A stretch of 64,000 nucleotides of DNA from Cervus elaphus. Its lineage: Eukaryota; Chordata; Mammalia; Artiodactyla; Cervidae. The notes under the pieces are model-generated. The model was not told the origin of the DNA and searched no databases. It saw only the letters and a list, made by a program, of their open reading frames with translations. Below, piece by piece: positions 37,461-48,632 of this stretch. The position numbers were made by a program, and so were the translations under genes. The number at the start of each line of letters is the position of its first letter. Position 1 is the stretch's first letter. The stretch lies in contig NC_057816.1 of NCBI RefSeq assembly GCF_910594005.1, positions 22,585,797-22,649,796 on the forward strand. The letters are read 5' to 3'.

Positions 37461-37982
37461 GAAACAGGAAAATATGGGATCCAGAAAACAGAGGATCTAA
37501 CATACATAAGAGGTGAAGAGAATCCTCAGAAAGATGGTGAACAGGGATCTCAAGATGTTAGATTTTCACTAGAGTAAGAGGACAGTCTATCAACACTCAA
37601 GTGGATTATAAATTTCTTAGAAAGACTTCTTAAGGAAGGCAACATTTTAAGAACAGCAGCTAACATCATATAGCTGCAGCTGAATATACTGAAAGGAGAG
37701 CTGTACAAAAGGGATAAATCAGAGAAATCTGTAGAATATGAAGCAAATGAAAGCATCTAAAAATATTCCCTTCAAGGAAAACAACAAATCAAATGAAAGT
37801 AATAATTGTATTTGATGTACCTCTGTAAATAGTGTTTAAAATTGTCTTAATAATGTTAACTGCCAATATTTACCTAAAAATTTAGTTATAACCATGTTGC
37901 AGTAAAGAGAGTGTGGGTGTGTGTGTGTGGTGAGAGTGAAGTGAAAAAGATTCCATAGGAACTCACACTGGAAACTATTGTG
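37461..37982. other. Unassigned stretch with a short TG repeat
   Basis: No gene is recognised. A short imperfect TG microsatellite lies at 37912-37930. Confidence 0.45.
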
Positions 37983-38225
37983 TGGTTTAGTCGTTCAGTC
38001 ATGTTGTGTTCGACTCTTTGCGACCTTGTGGATTGTAGCCCACCAGGCTCCTCTGTCCATGGGGATTCTCCAGGCAAGAATATTGAAATGGGTTGCCATT
38101 TCCTTCTCCAGGGGATCTTCTCAGGCCAGGGATCAAACCGAGGTCTCCCACATCACAGGCGGATTTTTTACTGTCTCAGCCACCAGGGAAACCCAAGAAC
38201 ACTGGAGTGGGTAGCCTATCCCTAT
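37983..38225 (-). mobile_element. Bov-tA SINE, antisense
   Basis: Antisense SINE: gtcgttcagtcatgttgtgt, caccaggctcctctgtccat, then the reversed tRNA head (tactgtctcagccaccaggg). The final 25-30 bases (acactggagtgggtagccta) repeat a body segment, suggesting a partial second unit. Confidence 0.88.
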
Positions 38226-40039
38226 TAGAGTAATTTAAACTTGAGACAAGAAGCTTATCAAATCAATGTAACTGAGAGGGAAGGCCAGACCAGGGTTTCA
38301 AAGAAATATGTTCTCTGGGACTGGAGGCTGGATAAAGTTGAGTGAGATGAATATGTTTACATTTAGTTTATGAATTTAGTTTGTTGCCTAGGGGTGAAAA
38401 AAGCTTAGAAAATGATGACCAGAGGAGGAGAAACATTGAGAATCACAAGTAAATGTTGAATGCAGTTTGGGGCACTTTAACTTGAGGCACAGAAATAGAC
38501 ATAAAACAGAATTGTTCAGGAGGCAGGTGGGGGACAGGTTCAGGTGATACATACTGGTGAATATGAATGAGCAGAAGGAGAGCAAATACTTGTCAGGCTC
38601 TTTCTATGATTCAGGCAGTGTTTCATTATTTTACATGTAGTAAGTTATTTAACGCAAAGGACAATTACTCTCATGTTACAGATGTGGATACCAAGGGTGA
38701 AAAAGGTCACATAAATTGTCTAAAATCTCACAATTAGAAAGTGAAGACTCAATCTGGATTTAAATTTCAGACCACCTGACTTGACAGTCTCTACCTTTAA
38801 ATGCTTTCCCACAAGTCAAAACTTCAGGGAGTAGAACCATTGACTCCCTTTGTTCTCCTGACAGTGAGGGCAAAACATATTCCCAACTACACTACATGAT
38901 GTAACTGTGGCCAACTGCTCAGAACTGGGTGAAATTCTTTGTCAGCAGCAGTACAGCTGCTAGTCCTTTGGCTTGCCCCACACTTGCAGAACCTCTGTCT
39001 ACCAACCTGGTGCCCGCATCTGTAAGATGCTTTGTCCTCCAATCCTGGTTTTATAATCTCAAACCAATTATCTGAATTCCCATCTTCTTTGAATTAACTC
39101 TATTTAAAAGAGCTAGTCATTTTTTTCTACTTTTATTGAGATATAGCTGACATACAGTAGTGAATTAAGAGTCACTTTCTACTGTTTATCCACATAAACT
39201 CTAATACAATATTTTCTCCTCACATATATAAGCCAAAGTAGGAACTGACAAAACACTTAGCTGTCAAATGGGTTAAATTTGAAGTTAGAAATATGAATAA
39301 ACTTTGCAATATAACATTTTTGGGAGTTTTAATTCTCAGTGAATCAATCACTGAAATTTGTGTAATCTTTGTACCTCACTTCTCAAAAGAGAAGGCTCTT
39401 CTTTGGCAAACAATGTCACTAGTGGTTTTCCCCAAAAGTTCTGTTTCATGTAACATAAATTCATTTGCAACAAATGAATTTGGATTTTTCCACCAAAATT
39501 TGGATTTTTCCACCAAAAAATATCAAAAGTTGCAAATACAGTTTATATTTTTTGAAAACGATAGGTAAGTCAAATCAAAAGGACCTTCTTCAGTGGAATG
39601 TCCAGTTATAGCTGAGTGGGCAGGTCAGCAAATCTCCACAGCATATCTATAAACTTGGACAAAATTGGCAAACACAATAATTCCAACATTCTGGAAATCA
39701 ACCAATGCACACAACAATCTGAGAAATGCTGATGCATCAAAAAGTGTTTAAGTTCATGTAAGAATAAAGGGAGTCCATGATATTTTACAAAGGACTCCTC
39801 TCAATGCCAAATTTTGACTGGATATTTTAAGGTTAAAGATAAAAAGAAGTGTGTTTAGATACTGTACTCTAGTTGCTGAATTCGTTTCTCACAGTGTTTG
39901 CAAATCTGAAACCTTATTCCATAAGTACTGGGATTGACGGAACAATAATAAATGATAGATAATAAAAATTTCGTTGTACTCAAATGCCTTTTCCCGGCTG
40001 ATTCACTTATGATGAATAATATTACGGGAAGCAAGGGAC
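38226..40039. other. Unassigned stretch with a MIR remnant
   Basis: No gene is seen. A MIR remnant lies at 38600-38815 and a short L1-tail-like piece (cttttattgagatatagctg) at about 39130. A local tandem duplication of about 20 bp (ttggatttttccaccaaaa, twice) occurs at about 39479-39518. Confidence 0.5.
38600..38815 (-). mobile_element. MIR SINE, antisense
   Basis: Antisense MIR order: ttttacatgtagtaagttat, tctcatgttacagatgtgga, aaaggtcacataaattgtct, aatctggatttaaatttcag and tgacagtctctacc. Confidence 0.7.
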
Positions 40040-41420
40040 ACATGCTCCATCTGCCTGACTCCACCCACCAGTCACCACCGCTGCTTCAGCTTTAGGCTCG
40101 CCGCAGCTCGACACGGCGCGAGAGCCAAGGGGGCTACAGTCGCAACCTCCCAAAACTCAAGAAGCAGTCCCAAGGCCCCACCGCAGCCTCCCCCGGAGAC
40201 CTGTGTCTTAGCACTGGGGCAGCCTCACTCTTACCTTCTCTGGAGAGTCTCCGAAGACCTGGACGGTGCAGGAAGCAGCTGGAGGCCTGGCTCAGTCCTG
40301 AGTGAGAGCTCCCTGGTCTCTGGCATGGGCTGGGCCCTAAAGGAAGCAGCCTGAGGGCTCCGGGTGGCCAGCTGGACAGGGGTGACCCCAAGAAATCTTC
40401 CAAAGGAGATGAGTGGGGGCCTATGGGCACGCGTGACCTGGGCCACCACCGAGGCCTTGTACGGCAGCAACTGCGAGATGGATGGCACAGAAGCGACTCG
40501 GGCAGATCAGCGGCCAGCGCCATCCGCCATGGCCGACAGCAGCCTCAAGCTAGCAGCCTGGCAGCTTGGCCCCTGGCCAGCCTCAAGCTGGCAGCCTGGC
40601 CCCTGACGTGTCTCACAGGGACAAAGGTGCATCTTATGCTGTGGAGCCTGGGGATCCCAGGCCAGCTGAGCTGCCCATGGCTGCCCAGCTGGGAGGACCC
40701 CCATGTGGTGTCGAACGGAGCATGCGCACAAGAAGCCCGCCCACAGCCATCTGGGGGATTCTGCAAAATGGAGGTGCAAGGCCCGGGCAGGCCAGAGGAC
40801 ATGGCTGAGGAGGACACGAGGGACCATAAGGTGAGTGAGTTCACACGCAAGATCCTGGAAGCCAATGAGCACGGCCAGACCGCGGCTCCCCCTGGGGCCC
40901 CCTCAGTGGATGCCCTGCCCTCGGCCTTGGCCTCTCTGGTCTGGTGGGTCTGAGCCTCACTGCCCCAGGCCTTGCTGCCCCAGCTCTGGGCTTTTGTCAC
41001 ACCCCAGTGTCTGGGCTCTCAGCCTCCCGTTCTCACGCGTGTGCCTCCACCATATCTTTGGGCTTCAGGCCACCTTTGGGGCCGTCTTTCACTTCAGGAT
41101 CCCATCTCTTTGTGTCTCAGTCCGCCATTTTGTATGGGTCACCTTTCTGTACTTCAGTCCCCTATTCTCTGAAGGCGCCTTTCTTGAGGTTTGTGTGTTC
41201 TCAGGTTTCCCTGTGCTCAGGACTTACTGGCTCTGCAGCTTCTTCACTCTTCTTTGCATTTTTGTTGTCTCTAGCAGCCACCATCCTCTGTGTTGTGATC
41301 TCCCACCTCCTCAGGCCCTTTCTTTCCCACTTGCATTTTAGGCAGCGAGGACTCACTTCCTGTCCTGCTTGTGTTCCCATTTCCTCACTGTCTACAGCCT
41401 GAGTGCAAGCACCTTTCCTG
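40040..41420. other. GC- and CpG-rich stretch of unknown origin
   Basis: Base composition changes sharply from AT-rich to GC-rich, with CpG clusters (six CpG in about 35 bases at 40091-40126). Several overlapping frames of 80-176 codons exist on both strands, as expected for GC-rich DNA, and none resembles a protein family I know. AAGGTGAGT at about 40828 looks like a splice donor on the + strand. The sequence leads, after a BovB insertion at 41421-41955, into a degraded + strand L1. It could therefore be a GC-rich L1 5' UTR, or else a retrocopy or an isolated CpG island. I cannot decide between these. Confidence 0.4.
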
Positions 41421-41955
41421 CTTGTTGTTTTTCAGTCGCCAAGTCGTGTCTGACTCTTCTGTGACCCCATGGACTGCAGCACACAAGGCTTCACTGTCCC
41501 CCAGCATCTCCTGGAGTTTGCTCAAGTTTATGTCCATTGCATCAGTGATGCCATCCAATCGTCTCTGTCGCCCATTTCTCCTTCTGCCTTCAATCTTTCC
41601 CAGCATCAGGGTTTTTCCAGTGAGTCTGCTCTTCACATCAGGTGGCCAAAGAATTGGTTTCAGCATCAGTCCTTCCAATAAGTAGTTAGGGTTGATTTCC
41701 TTTAAGATTGATTGGTTTTATCTCCTTGTTATTCAAGGGACTCTCAATGAGAGTTTTCTCTAGCTAGTTTGAAAGCATCAATTCTTGGTGCTTTCTTGTT
41801 CTGCCTTCTTTATGGTTCAGCTCTCAAAATCGTTCATGACTACTGGAAAGGCCTTGACTATACAGAACTTTGTTGGGAAAGTGATGTCTTTGCTTTTTAA
41901 CACACTGTCTGGGTTTGTCATAGTGTTCCTGCCTAGAAGCAGTTGTTTCTAATCT
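41421..41955 (-). mobile_element. BovB 3' fragment, antisense, with 9-bp target-site duplication
   Basis: Antisense BovB 3' end (ttcagtcgccaagtcgtgtc, cctggagtttgctcaagttt, ggtggccaaagaattggttt) continuing to aagcagttgtttctaat. The repeat cctttcctg flanks it at 41412-41420 and 41956-41964. The sequences on both sides were therefore contiguous before insertion. Confidence 0.88.
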
Positions 41956-41964
41956 CCTTTCCTG

Positions 41965-43299
41965 ATGGCTTATTCTTTTGCTATGAGGAAGCAGAGCTTG
42001 TTTCAGGCAGTTTGTGAGGGAGGGGTGGAGCCAGACTAGAAAACGCCTTTCTTGGGAATTACAATAGGACTGGTCTTTGGCAAGGGAGTAGGGGCTCCTT
42101 AAGGGGTTGCCCTGCCCAGGCCAAACGAAGAAACCTGGCTGGCTCCTCCCCCGAGGCTCTGGCCAGTTTGTTGTGAGGAGTGGATGCATCAGGCTTTGCA
42201 CACAATCAAACCTGGTCTGCATAGATAATGTCCCAGCCCATGAAGAGTCCCTGGCATGCCCCACAGACACACAGATACCACCCCCAGCCGTGCCTGGAAA
42301 GGGGCTGAAAGTGGAGCGCTTGTTGTTGAATAGGTGAAGGCAGAGAATGATGGCTGCTGAGCCCCAGCACACTGCTAGGAGGGGTCCTGGCACCCCATGA
42401 GGTGGGAGTGTTCCTTGCTTTTACAGGTGCCTGGCAGATCCCAACTCCACCCTGTTTTTGGAGCCTTTCCTCTTTGTTACCAACTTACAAAATCTGTCCT
42501 CTTACCTTTCTTGCGTTTTTTTTTTTTCCACCTCCAGAGAATAACTTTGATTTGGAATGATACCTTTTGGTACCAAATGTTTAGAAGCTGCCCTCCCCCG
42601 CCCCCCCCCCCCCCAACTGCAGCCCTGTAGGTGCTAGCACTGTGAAAATACAGTTTCTGCTATTTCATTATAAATAGATTTTTAAAAAATTTTAGTTATA
42701 AGAAATCCCAAGAAAGAAAAGAAACAAGGCCACTGAGCCAAAGCCACAGTTCCGTCTCCCAGCATGGAGGAGGGAGAGTGGTGGGGCTTGGGGGCACTTT
42801 TGCTCTCTGACAGCTCTTTGTTCACCAGTGCCGCTGCCCACTGAGTGGCGGCAGCAGGGGGTTTTGTTCAGGTGGGAAAGCTCACTGGGTGCTAGGTGAA
42901 CTTGAGTGTTTTTTGACCTTAATGTGCTTCCTGCCAGTTTGTTTTCATGTAGCCTGGTGTGTCACTGTTTTGAGCAGACCATTCCATACCTGTTGCTAAG
43001 GGAGAACTGTAACAGGCAGTGGAGCAATCTGCCCATGGAGAAGCCATTTACTTGGAGCCCAGTCAAGGTCTTGAGAGCCTCTTGTCTGCATCTTCCTACA
43101 TCTTGCATCATAAGACATCTCCTAATCTGTGATTCTGCCCATTTTGTTGTTAACATAGTGCACACACACACAAGTGATGATGTGCATTTTTACAGAAAGT
43201 TAATAATGGGGAATATCCTGTCTTTGACTAATTATGAGACCAACTCAAATTCTGGCCAAACTGTGCAGGTCTGGGAAAAACCATAGACTTGAGCATGCA
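41965..43299. other. Unassigned, possibly L1 5' UTR
   Basis: Continues the GC-rich stretch interrupted by BovB and becomes gradually AT-richer toward the L1 ORF1 remnant at about 43300. It includes a T-run (about 42519-42529) and a C-run (about 42600-42615). No gene is recognised. Contiguity with the downstream L1 suggests an old L1 5' UTR, an inference only. Confidence 0.35.
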
Positions 43300-46075
43300 G
43301 CACCACCCTAGGGAAAGCACAAAGGAGGCTATCAGCAACTGAACGAGCTTTGCAGGGTTGAAAGAAAGCATACAAGCTTAAGAATTCTGCTATAAATTGA
43401 AATGAGAAATGTACAGCAGGTGTCATGTAAAAAAGATCTGAGAAAGCTTCAGACTTACTAGCAGGACTGCCAGAAGGTGATTCTCTCATGAAGCTAGTCA
43501 GAAGAACCAGAGGGATGTGACTGTTCAGTTTCAAAGATAGTAACAAAATATTAAAGGAATTTGAAAAATCAATATAACATGACATCAACAAAGGTCACAG
43601 TAATTTTCTAGAGACAAAGTCCAAGGAAGTGAAGATAGGTGATTTGCCTGATGAAGAATTCAAAATAGCTGTTTTAAGGAAGCTTAGTGAACTACAGGAA
43701 AACAGAGAAAGACAGTGCAGTGAAATCTTGGAAACAGAAAACAAAATGAAGAGCTTAATAAAGAGGTACTGATAGAAATCATAAGAAAGAAATAAATCCT
43801 GGAGCTTAATAATGCAGTGAATGAAGTGAAAAAATGTGATAAGAGCAGCAGCAGATTAGATCAAGCAGAAGGTCTGTGAGGGAGAGGATAGGACATTTGA
43901 AATTATGCAGTAAGTAGAGAACAAAGAAAAAAAAAATGAAGAAGAGTGAAGAAAGTTTATGTGAAATGTGGGATGCCATCAAGAGGAATATTAGAGACAG
44001 TATTAGAGTCCCAGAGGGAGAAGAATGGAGAATGGAAAGCATTCTTAAAGGAATAATGACTAAGAACTTCCCAAATATGGGGAGATATTTGGACATCCAA
44101 CTTATAAAGTTAATAGGTTACCCCAATATTTCAACTCAAAATGGTATTCTCTAAGACGCATAATTAAGCAGTCTGATATTAAAGAATTTAAGAAAATCCA
44201 GAGGAAAAACAAAGGAGCCCTCATTAGACTGCCAGGAGATTTCTCAAGGGAAACCTTGCAGCCTAGGATAGAGTGAGACAATATACTCAAAGTGTTGAAA
44301 GAAAAAACTGCCCTGCCAATCAAAGTTATCTTTCAAAGATGAAGGTGAGGTAAAGACTTTCCCAAAGAACAACTGAGAGAATTAATTAGCACTTGACTTC
44401 ACAAGATTTACTGAAAGGAGTGCTTCAAGCTGAAACAAAAGGACACTAATTAGTAACATGAAACATAAAGTATACAAAATATTGGCAAGTATAAAAATAA
44501 AGTCAAATTCAGAATACATACTGTAGGATGGTGATGTGTTAACCAGTCAACTCTAGTAAGGATTAAAGGACAGAACTATTTAAAAATAGCTGTAACAACA
44601 GTAACTTGCTAATGGATACACAATATGAAAAGAGGTAAATTGTGATATCAAAACATAAAATGTGGGAAAGGAGTAACATCATAGTGTTTTTGTGTGTTAT
44701 CAAAATGTTATCACCTTAAGATAACACTTACCACATTAAGATAATACTTAGGTTATCTTATGTAAGTCTCACAGTAATCACAAAGCAAAAGCCTACATTA
44801 ATACAAAAGAACAAAGAGAAGGGAATAGAAACACACCGTTATAGAAAATCATCAAATCATAAAAGAAGACAGCAAGAGAGAAAGAAAAGAACAAGGGAGT
44901 TACAAAACAGCCAGAGAACAATTAGGAGGGCATTATTCCTTACCTGTCAATCATTATTTTAAGTGTAAGTGATTTAAACTCTCCAATCAAAAGAAGTAGA
45001 GTTGCTGGATGGATTAAAACAAAACAAAAAACCAGACCCAATTATGTGCTTTCTACAAGAGACTTATTTTAGCGTTAAGGACACACACAGACTGAAAGTG
45101 AGGGGATGAGAAACGGTGTTCTATGCAAGTGGAAACCAGAAAACAATAGCAGTAACCATACTTATATCAGACAAAATAAAGTTTAGCTCAACAATTGTAA
45201 TGAGACAGAGATGGTAATGATACCATGATGAAGAGGAAACATTACAGCTGATACCACAATAATACAAAGGATCAGATTGTTATGAACAGTTATAGTCAGA
45301 CAAATTGAATAGCCTAGAAGTCATGGATAAATTCTTAGAAACCGTCTACTAAGACTGAATTACAAAGAAGGCAGAAAAAATCTAAACAGATCAATAACAA
45401 GTAAGGAGATTGAATCAATAATCAGAGACCTCCCAACAAAGAAAACCCCAGGACCAGAAACTAGATGGTGTTACTGGTGAATCCTGTCAAACGTTTAAAT
45501 AGGAATAAATGCCACAACTTCTCAAACTTTTCCCAAGTGTAAGAAAGAACACTCTAAAAATCATTTTACAACCAGAATTACCCTCTCACCAACACCAGGT
45601 AAAGACACTATAAGAAAAGAAAACTACAAGCCAATGTCTCTGATGAATATAGATGCAAAAATTCTCAACAGAATTCTGACAGACCAGTTCAATAGCACAT
45701 TAAAAAATCATGCACTATGATCAAGTGGGATTTAACCATGGAATGCAAGAGTGGTTCAACATATGCTAATCAATAAATGTGCTATATCAGATTAATAGAA
45801 TGAAAGATAAAAATCATATAATATTTCAATAGCTGTAGCAAAAACATTTGAAAATTTCAACATTCTTTCATGATTAAAAAATGACAGGGGATGGATTGTT
45901 AAGGGGGATAAGGGAACTTTTGGGAGTGATGGAAATGCTCTAGATCTTGACCATGGTCATCCTTAATGTGACTGTATTCTTTTGAAAGTCATTGAACTGT
46001 ATTCTTAAAATGAGATCGTGTTATTGTATCTAAATTATTCCACCATAAAACTGATTAAAAAAAGAATATTACAAG
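43300..46075 (+). mobile_element. Old L1 with ORF1 and ORF2 remnants, sense
   Basis: Degraded L1. ORF1-like sequence spans about 43640-44450 (gtgaactacaggaaaacaga, gatcaagcagaaggtctgtg, acttcccaaatatggggaga). ORF2 pieces follow: gctttctacaagagacttat (about 45048), atagatgcaaaaattctcaa (about 45649), gaatgcaagagtggttcaac (about 45741). After a large internal deletion near 45870 the 3' UTR appears (gaccatggtcatccttaatg). It ends near 46075 in an A-rich tail. No reading frame survives. Confidence 0.75.
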
Positions 46076-46695
46076 AAGAACCAGTCTGAACATCTTATAT
46101 CCCCTGCCCCTGAAACATTTTCCATAAATAAAACAGATTTAGTTTTCTATTAAACCAGAGCCTAGTAATTTTTAACTTACTACAGAAGTTTGAATAAATG
46201 TGGGTTGTATAAAATGGAACACCACTAAGCAGTAAAAGGACAGGCTGTTGATAGAATTATTAGGATGGACTTAAGAGCATCGTGCTTAGGGGAAAAGGCC
46301 AATATCAGAAGTTATATGTTGTATAGTTTCATTTGTTGTTTTAACAACCCAACCATAGAGATGAAGAACAAGTAAGTTAGTGGTTATCGGAAGACAGAGA
46401 TGAAGGTGGGAGGGGATAGGTGTGACTGTAAAAGCGTAGTTTAAGGGAGTTCCTTTATGTTAGTAAATGAGTTCTGTGTATGATTGTGGTGGTAGCTACA
46501 TGAATCTATAAAAGGTCAGACAGAAACACGTACTGCATATAAAATTGCTCAAAGCTAAATAGAGCCTATAGTTTTGCTTTTATACTGCAGTATAGGTGTA
46601 GGAAGCTGGGTGGACTTCAAAGAAATCTATCCATTATTTTTTCAATTTCTTGGGACTCTATAATAATTTCTAAATAAAAAATTAGATTTTTTTTC
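46076..46695 (+). mobile_element. Second old L1 3' end, sense
   Basis: Another L1 3' terminal piece: aatggaacaccactaagcag, atagtttcatttgttgtttt, gtggttatcggaagacagag, ctgtgtatgattgtggtggt, ending taatttctaaataaaaaatt at about 46660-46690. Confidence 0.55.
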
Positions 46696-46699
46696 ACAA

Positions 46700-46839
46700 G
46701 TGTGTGTGTGTGTATGTGTGTTTTAGTTGCTTAGTCGTGTCAGACTCTTTGTGACCCCATGGATTGTAGCCCACCAGGCTCCTCTGCCCATGGGATTCTC
46801 CAGGCAAGAATACTGGAGTGGATTGCCATTTCCTTCTTC
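46700..46839 (-). mobile_element. TG repeat and Bov-A-type SINE, antisense
   Basis: A short TG run (46700-46720) is followed by antisense SINE from ttttagttgcttagtcgtgt to gattgccatttccttctt, without the tRNA head. Confidence 0.88.
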
Positions 46840-47118
46840 TGGGTCTCACAAGCATAAATGTAAGCTAATACATACTTAAGAATTTTAGTCATACTTTATA
46901 ATGAGGCTTATTTACAGGGATTTTTCTCATAGATTTAATTTTAATCTATTAAAAGCAAACACATATTGAGTCAGAATACCTTAAAGTAAATTTCCATAGG
47001 ATTATTCTTATAGTAAATAGTGTTTTATTAAACAATAACCTCTGAAATCAATTAAAAAATCCTTTGGTTTATGTCTATAAAATTTTCATAAACTGATTAT
47101 TTAAAGAGACTCAATTAT
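46840..47118. other. AT-rich unassigned stretch
   Basis: Nothing recognised. Confidence 0.4.
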
Positions 47119-47300
47119 TAGTGGCTCAGTCGTGTCTGACTCTTTGCGACTCCATGGACTCTACAGCCTGTGGACTTATCCAGGCCAGAATTCTGGAGTG
47201 GGTAGCCCTTCCCTTCTCCAGGGGATCTTCCCAACCTGGGGATCGAACCCAGGTCTCCCACATTGCGGGCAGATTCTTTACCAGCTGAGCCACCAGGGAG
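47119..47300 (-). mobile_element. Bov-tA SINE, antisense
   Basis: Antisense SINE with a short internal deletion: ggctcagtcgtgtctgactc to accagctgagccaccaggga. The reversed B box gatcgaaccc is well preserved (about 47241-47250). Confidence 0.92.
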
Positions 47301-48254
47301 TTTGTAAAGGGCCATGGTAAGTAATCTTTCCTTAAATGTTCGTATATCTTTATGAACTAAAATTCTTAAAACTGATGTTACCTAGAATTATAATTAGTGA
47401 ATTTTCAATGACATTAATTATTTGCATCTTTATAAGGGAGGGCAGAGAATGATTTCTTTTATGCTCTGGGGAATGTATAATCTGTGATGGGAAATTAACA
47501 TTTACTGTCACAGATAGAGTGTAAACATACACACTGATTTCTTCCCTGCAGAGTTGGGGAGGTCCTTGGGGGTACCTGTACCTGGATTTCTAATCAGGTT
47601 CAAAAGAATTATGAACCTTATGCAAATGCTATGTGCTCTGTGACCTGGTGGTTCGGATGTCTGCCTCTGGTTTCCTTTCACAATCTCTTGGTAAATTTAT
47701 AGCTACAAGTTTGATCTAAATCATAGACTGACTCTTGGAACATTGAGACTGTGAGATTTATGCTATGATTCTTTGCCTGTGAAGGAAGAAGATTCTGTGG
47801 GTACATCTGCTTGGCTTTGATATCCCCTAGGCCAGTTCTTCTTCTAGGACAGTGGAGGTGAAACATGCATAAAGGGTCAGCACTGAGTTCTTTAAATGGA
47901 TGGAGAGTGAGTTAACCAAGTTTCTGTATTTTGCTAAATTCCTCTGTTGCCAAAAATGAGGAAAGTATTTATATTGAATAACTGAAAAGTCCAAAGTCAG
48001 GACCTCTGACTCTACTGCCTATATTGTTCTCAGCATACCCTCTGTATTGGCATTATCTTCATTCTGGTTGCAAGGGAACTATAGCAATTCCAAGTGACGA
48101 ATCCAGAACATAGCAATATCAGAAGAGATTTGGGTTTTTTTCTAAAAAAATTTTTATTGAGATGCACTATACACAAAAAGTCAGACATGACTTGGTGACT
48201 GAACAACAACAGTTATACACATAGGAAATACACATAATACACATAATAAGTTGA
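47301..48254. other. Unassigned upstream flank of the third receptor
   Basis: No gene is recognised. An L1-tail-like piece (tttttattgagatgcactat) at about 48150-48240 contains the 39-bp insertion listed separately. Confidence 0.4.
48175..48213 (+). mobile_element. 39-bp tail of a BovB or Bov SINE with target-site duplication
   Basis: Only the terminal sequence (gtcagacatgacttggtgac, tgaacaacaacag) is present. The repeat tatacaca flanks it (48168-48175 and 48214-48221, allowing one ambiguous base), so it is a genuine but extremely 5'-truncated insertion. Confidence 0.7.
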
Positions 48255-48632
48255 CATTCTTGGGCTTAGTCTTGATGAGGACCTTAGAGATTCATTAAAA
48301 CATGTGTTTTCTGTGAAAATGTTAAGAACTCTTATTTAGGTGATACAGGAAACAAAAACACTCCCTCTAAGTTATGAAGTCAACATTATAAGAAAGTTTA
48401 TGGCAAGGTACTAAGCTAGAGTTAAAGGTCATTCTTTCATCTTTAATACAACCAGTATAAATACAGGCAGAGATTGAGTGTAGAGATGCTCAGTTTATTC
48501 TTACATTGCAAAACTAACTCATTACCTTCCTTTCACCTATCTATGTAATAGTCACAGTAGCCTGATTTAGTTATAACAAAATGTGTCAAGCAGTTATCCT
48601 TTGCACTGAATTATAACAAGGTATCTTTTGCT
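48255..48632 (+). repeat. Duplicated block, copy 1 (inverted partner at 62012-62405)
   Basis: About 380 bp that read, with scattered substitutions and small indels, as the reverse complement of 62012-62405. Shared anchors include gggcttagtcttgatgagga, aagaaagtttatggcaa, ttaaaggtcattctttcatc and cctgatttagttata. The block contains TATAAATA and lies 0.75-1.1 kb upstream of the receptor ATG at 49378. It matches no repeat family I recognise. Confidence 0.85.
48456..48463 (+). promoter_or_regulatory. Candidate TATA box upstream of the third receptor
   Basis: TATAAATA is a perfect TATA consensus, about 0.9 kb upstream of the ATG. Transcription would start near 48487. A possible splice donor, aacaag|gtatct, lies at 48620/48621, which would pair with the acceptor at 49356. 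The other copy of the block has TGTAAATA instead. This is positional inference only, since TATA-like strings are common in AT-rich DNA. Confidence 0.3.

Noticed and set aside
40423..40953. A 176-codon frame in the CpG-rich stretch, overlapped by 121- and 151-codon frames on the other strand
   Set aside because: GC-rich DNA has few stop codons, so long frames on both strands are expected. None resembles a known protein. Kept as a regional finding, not called a gene.
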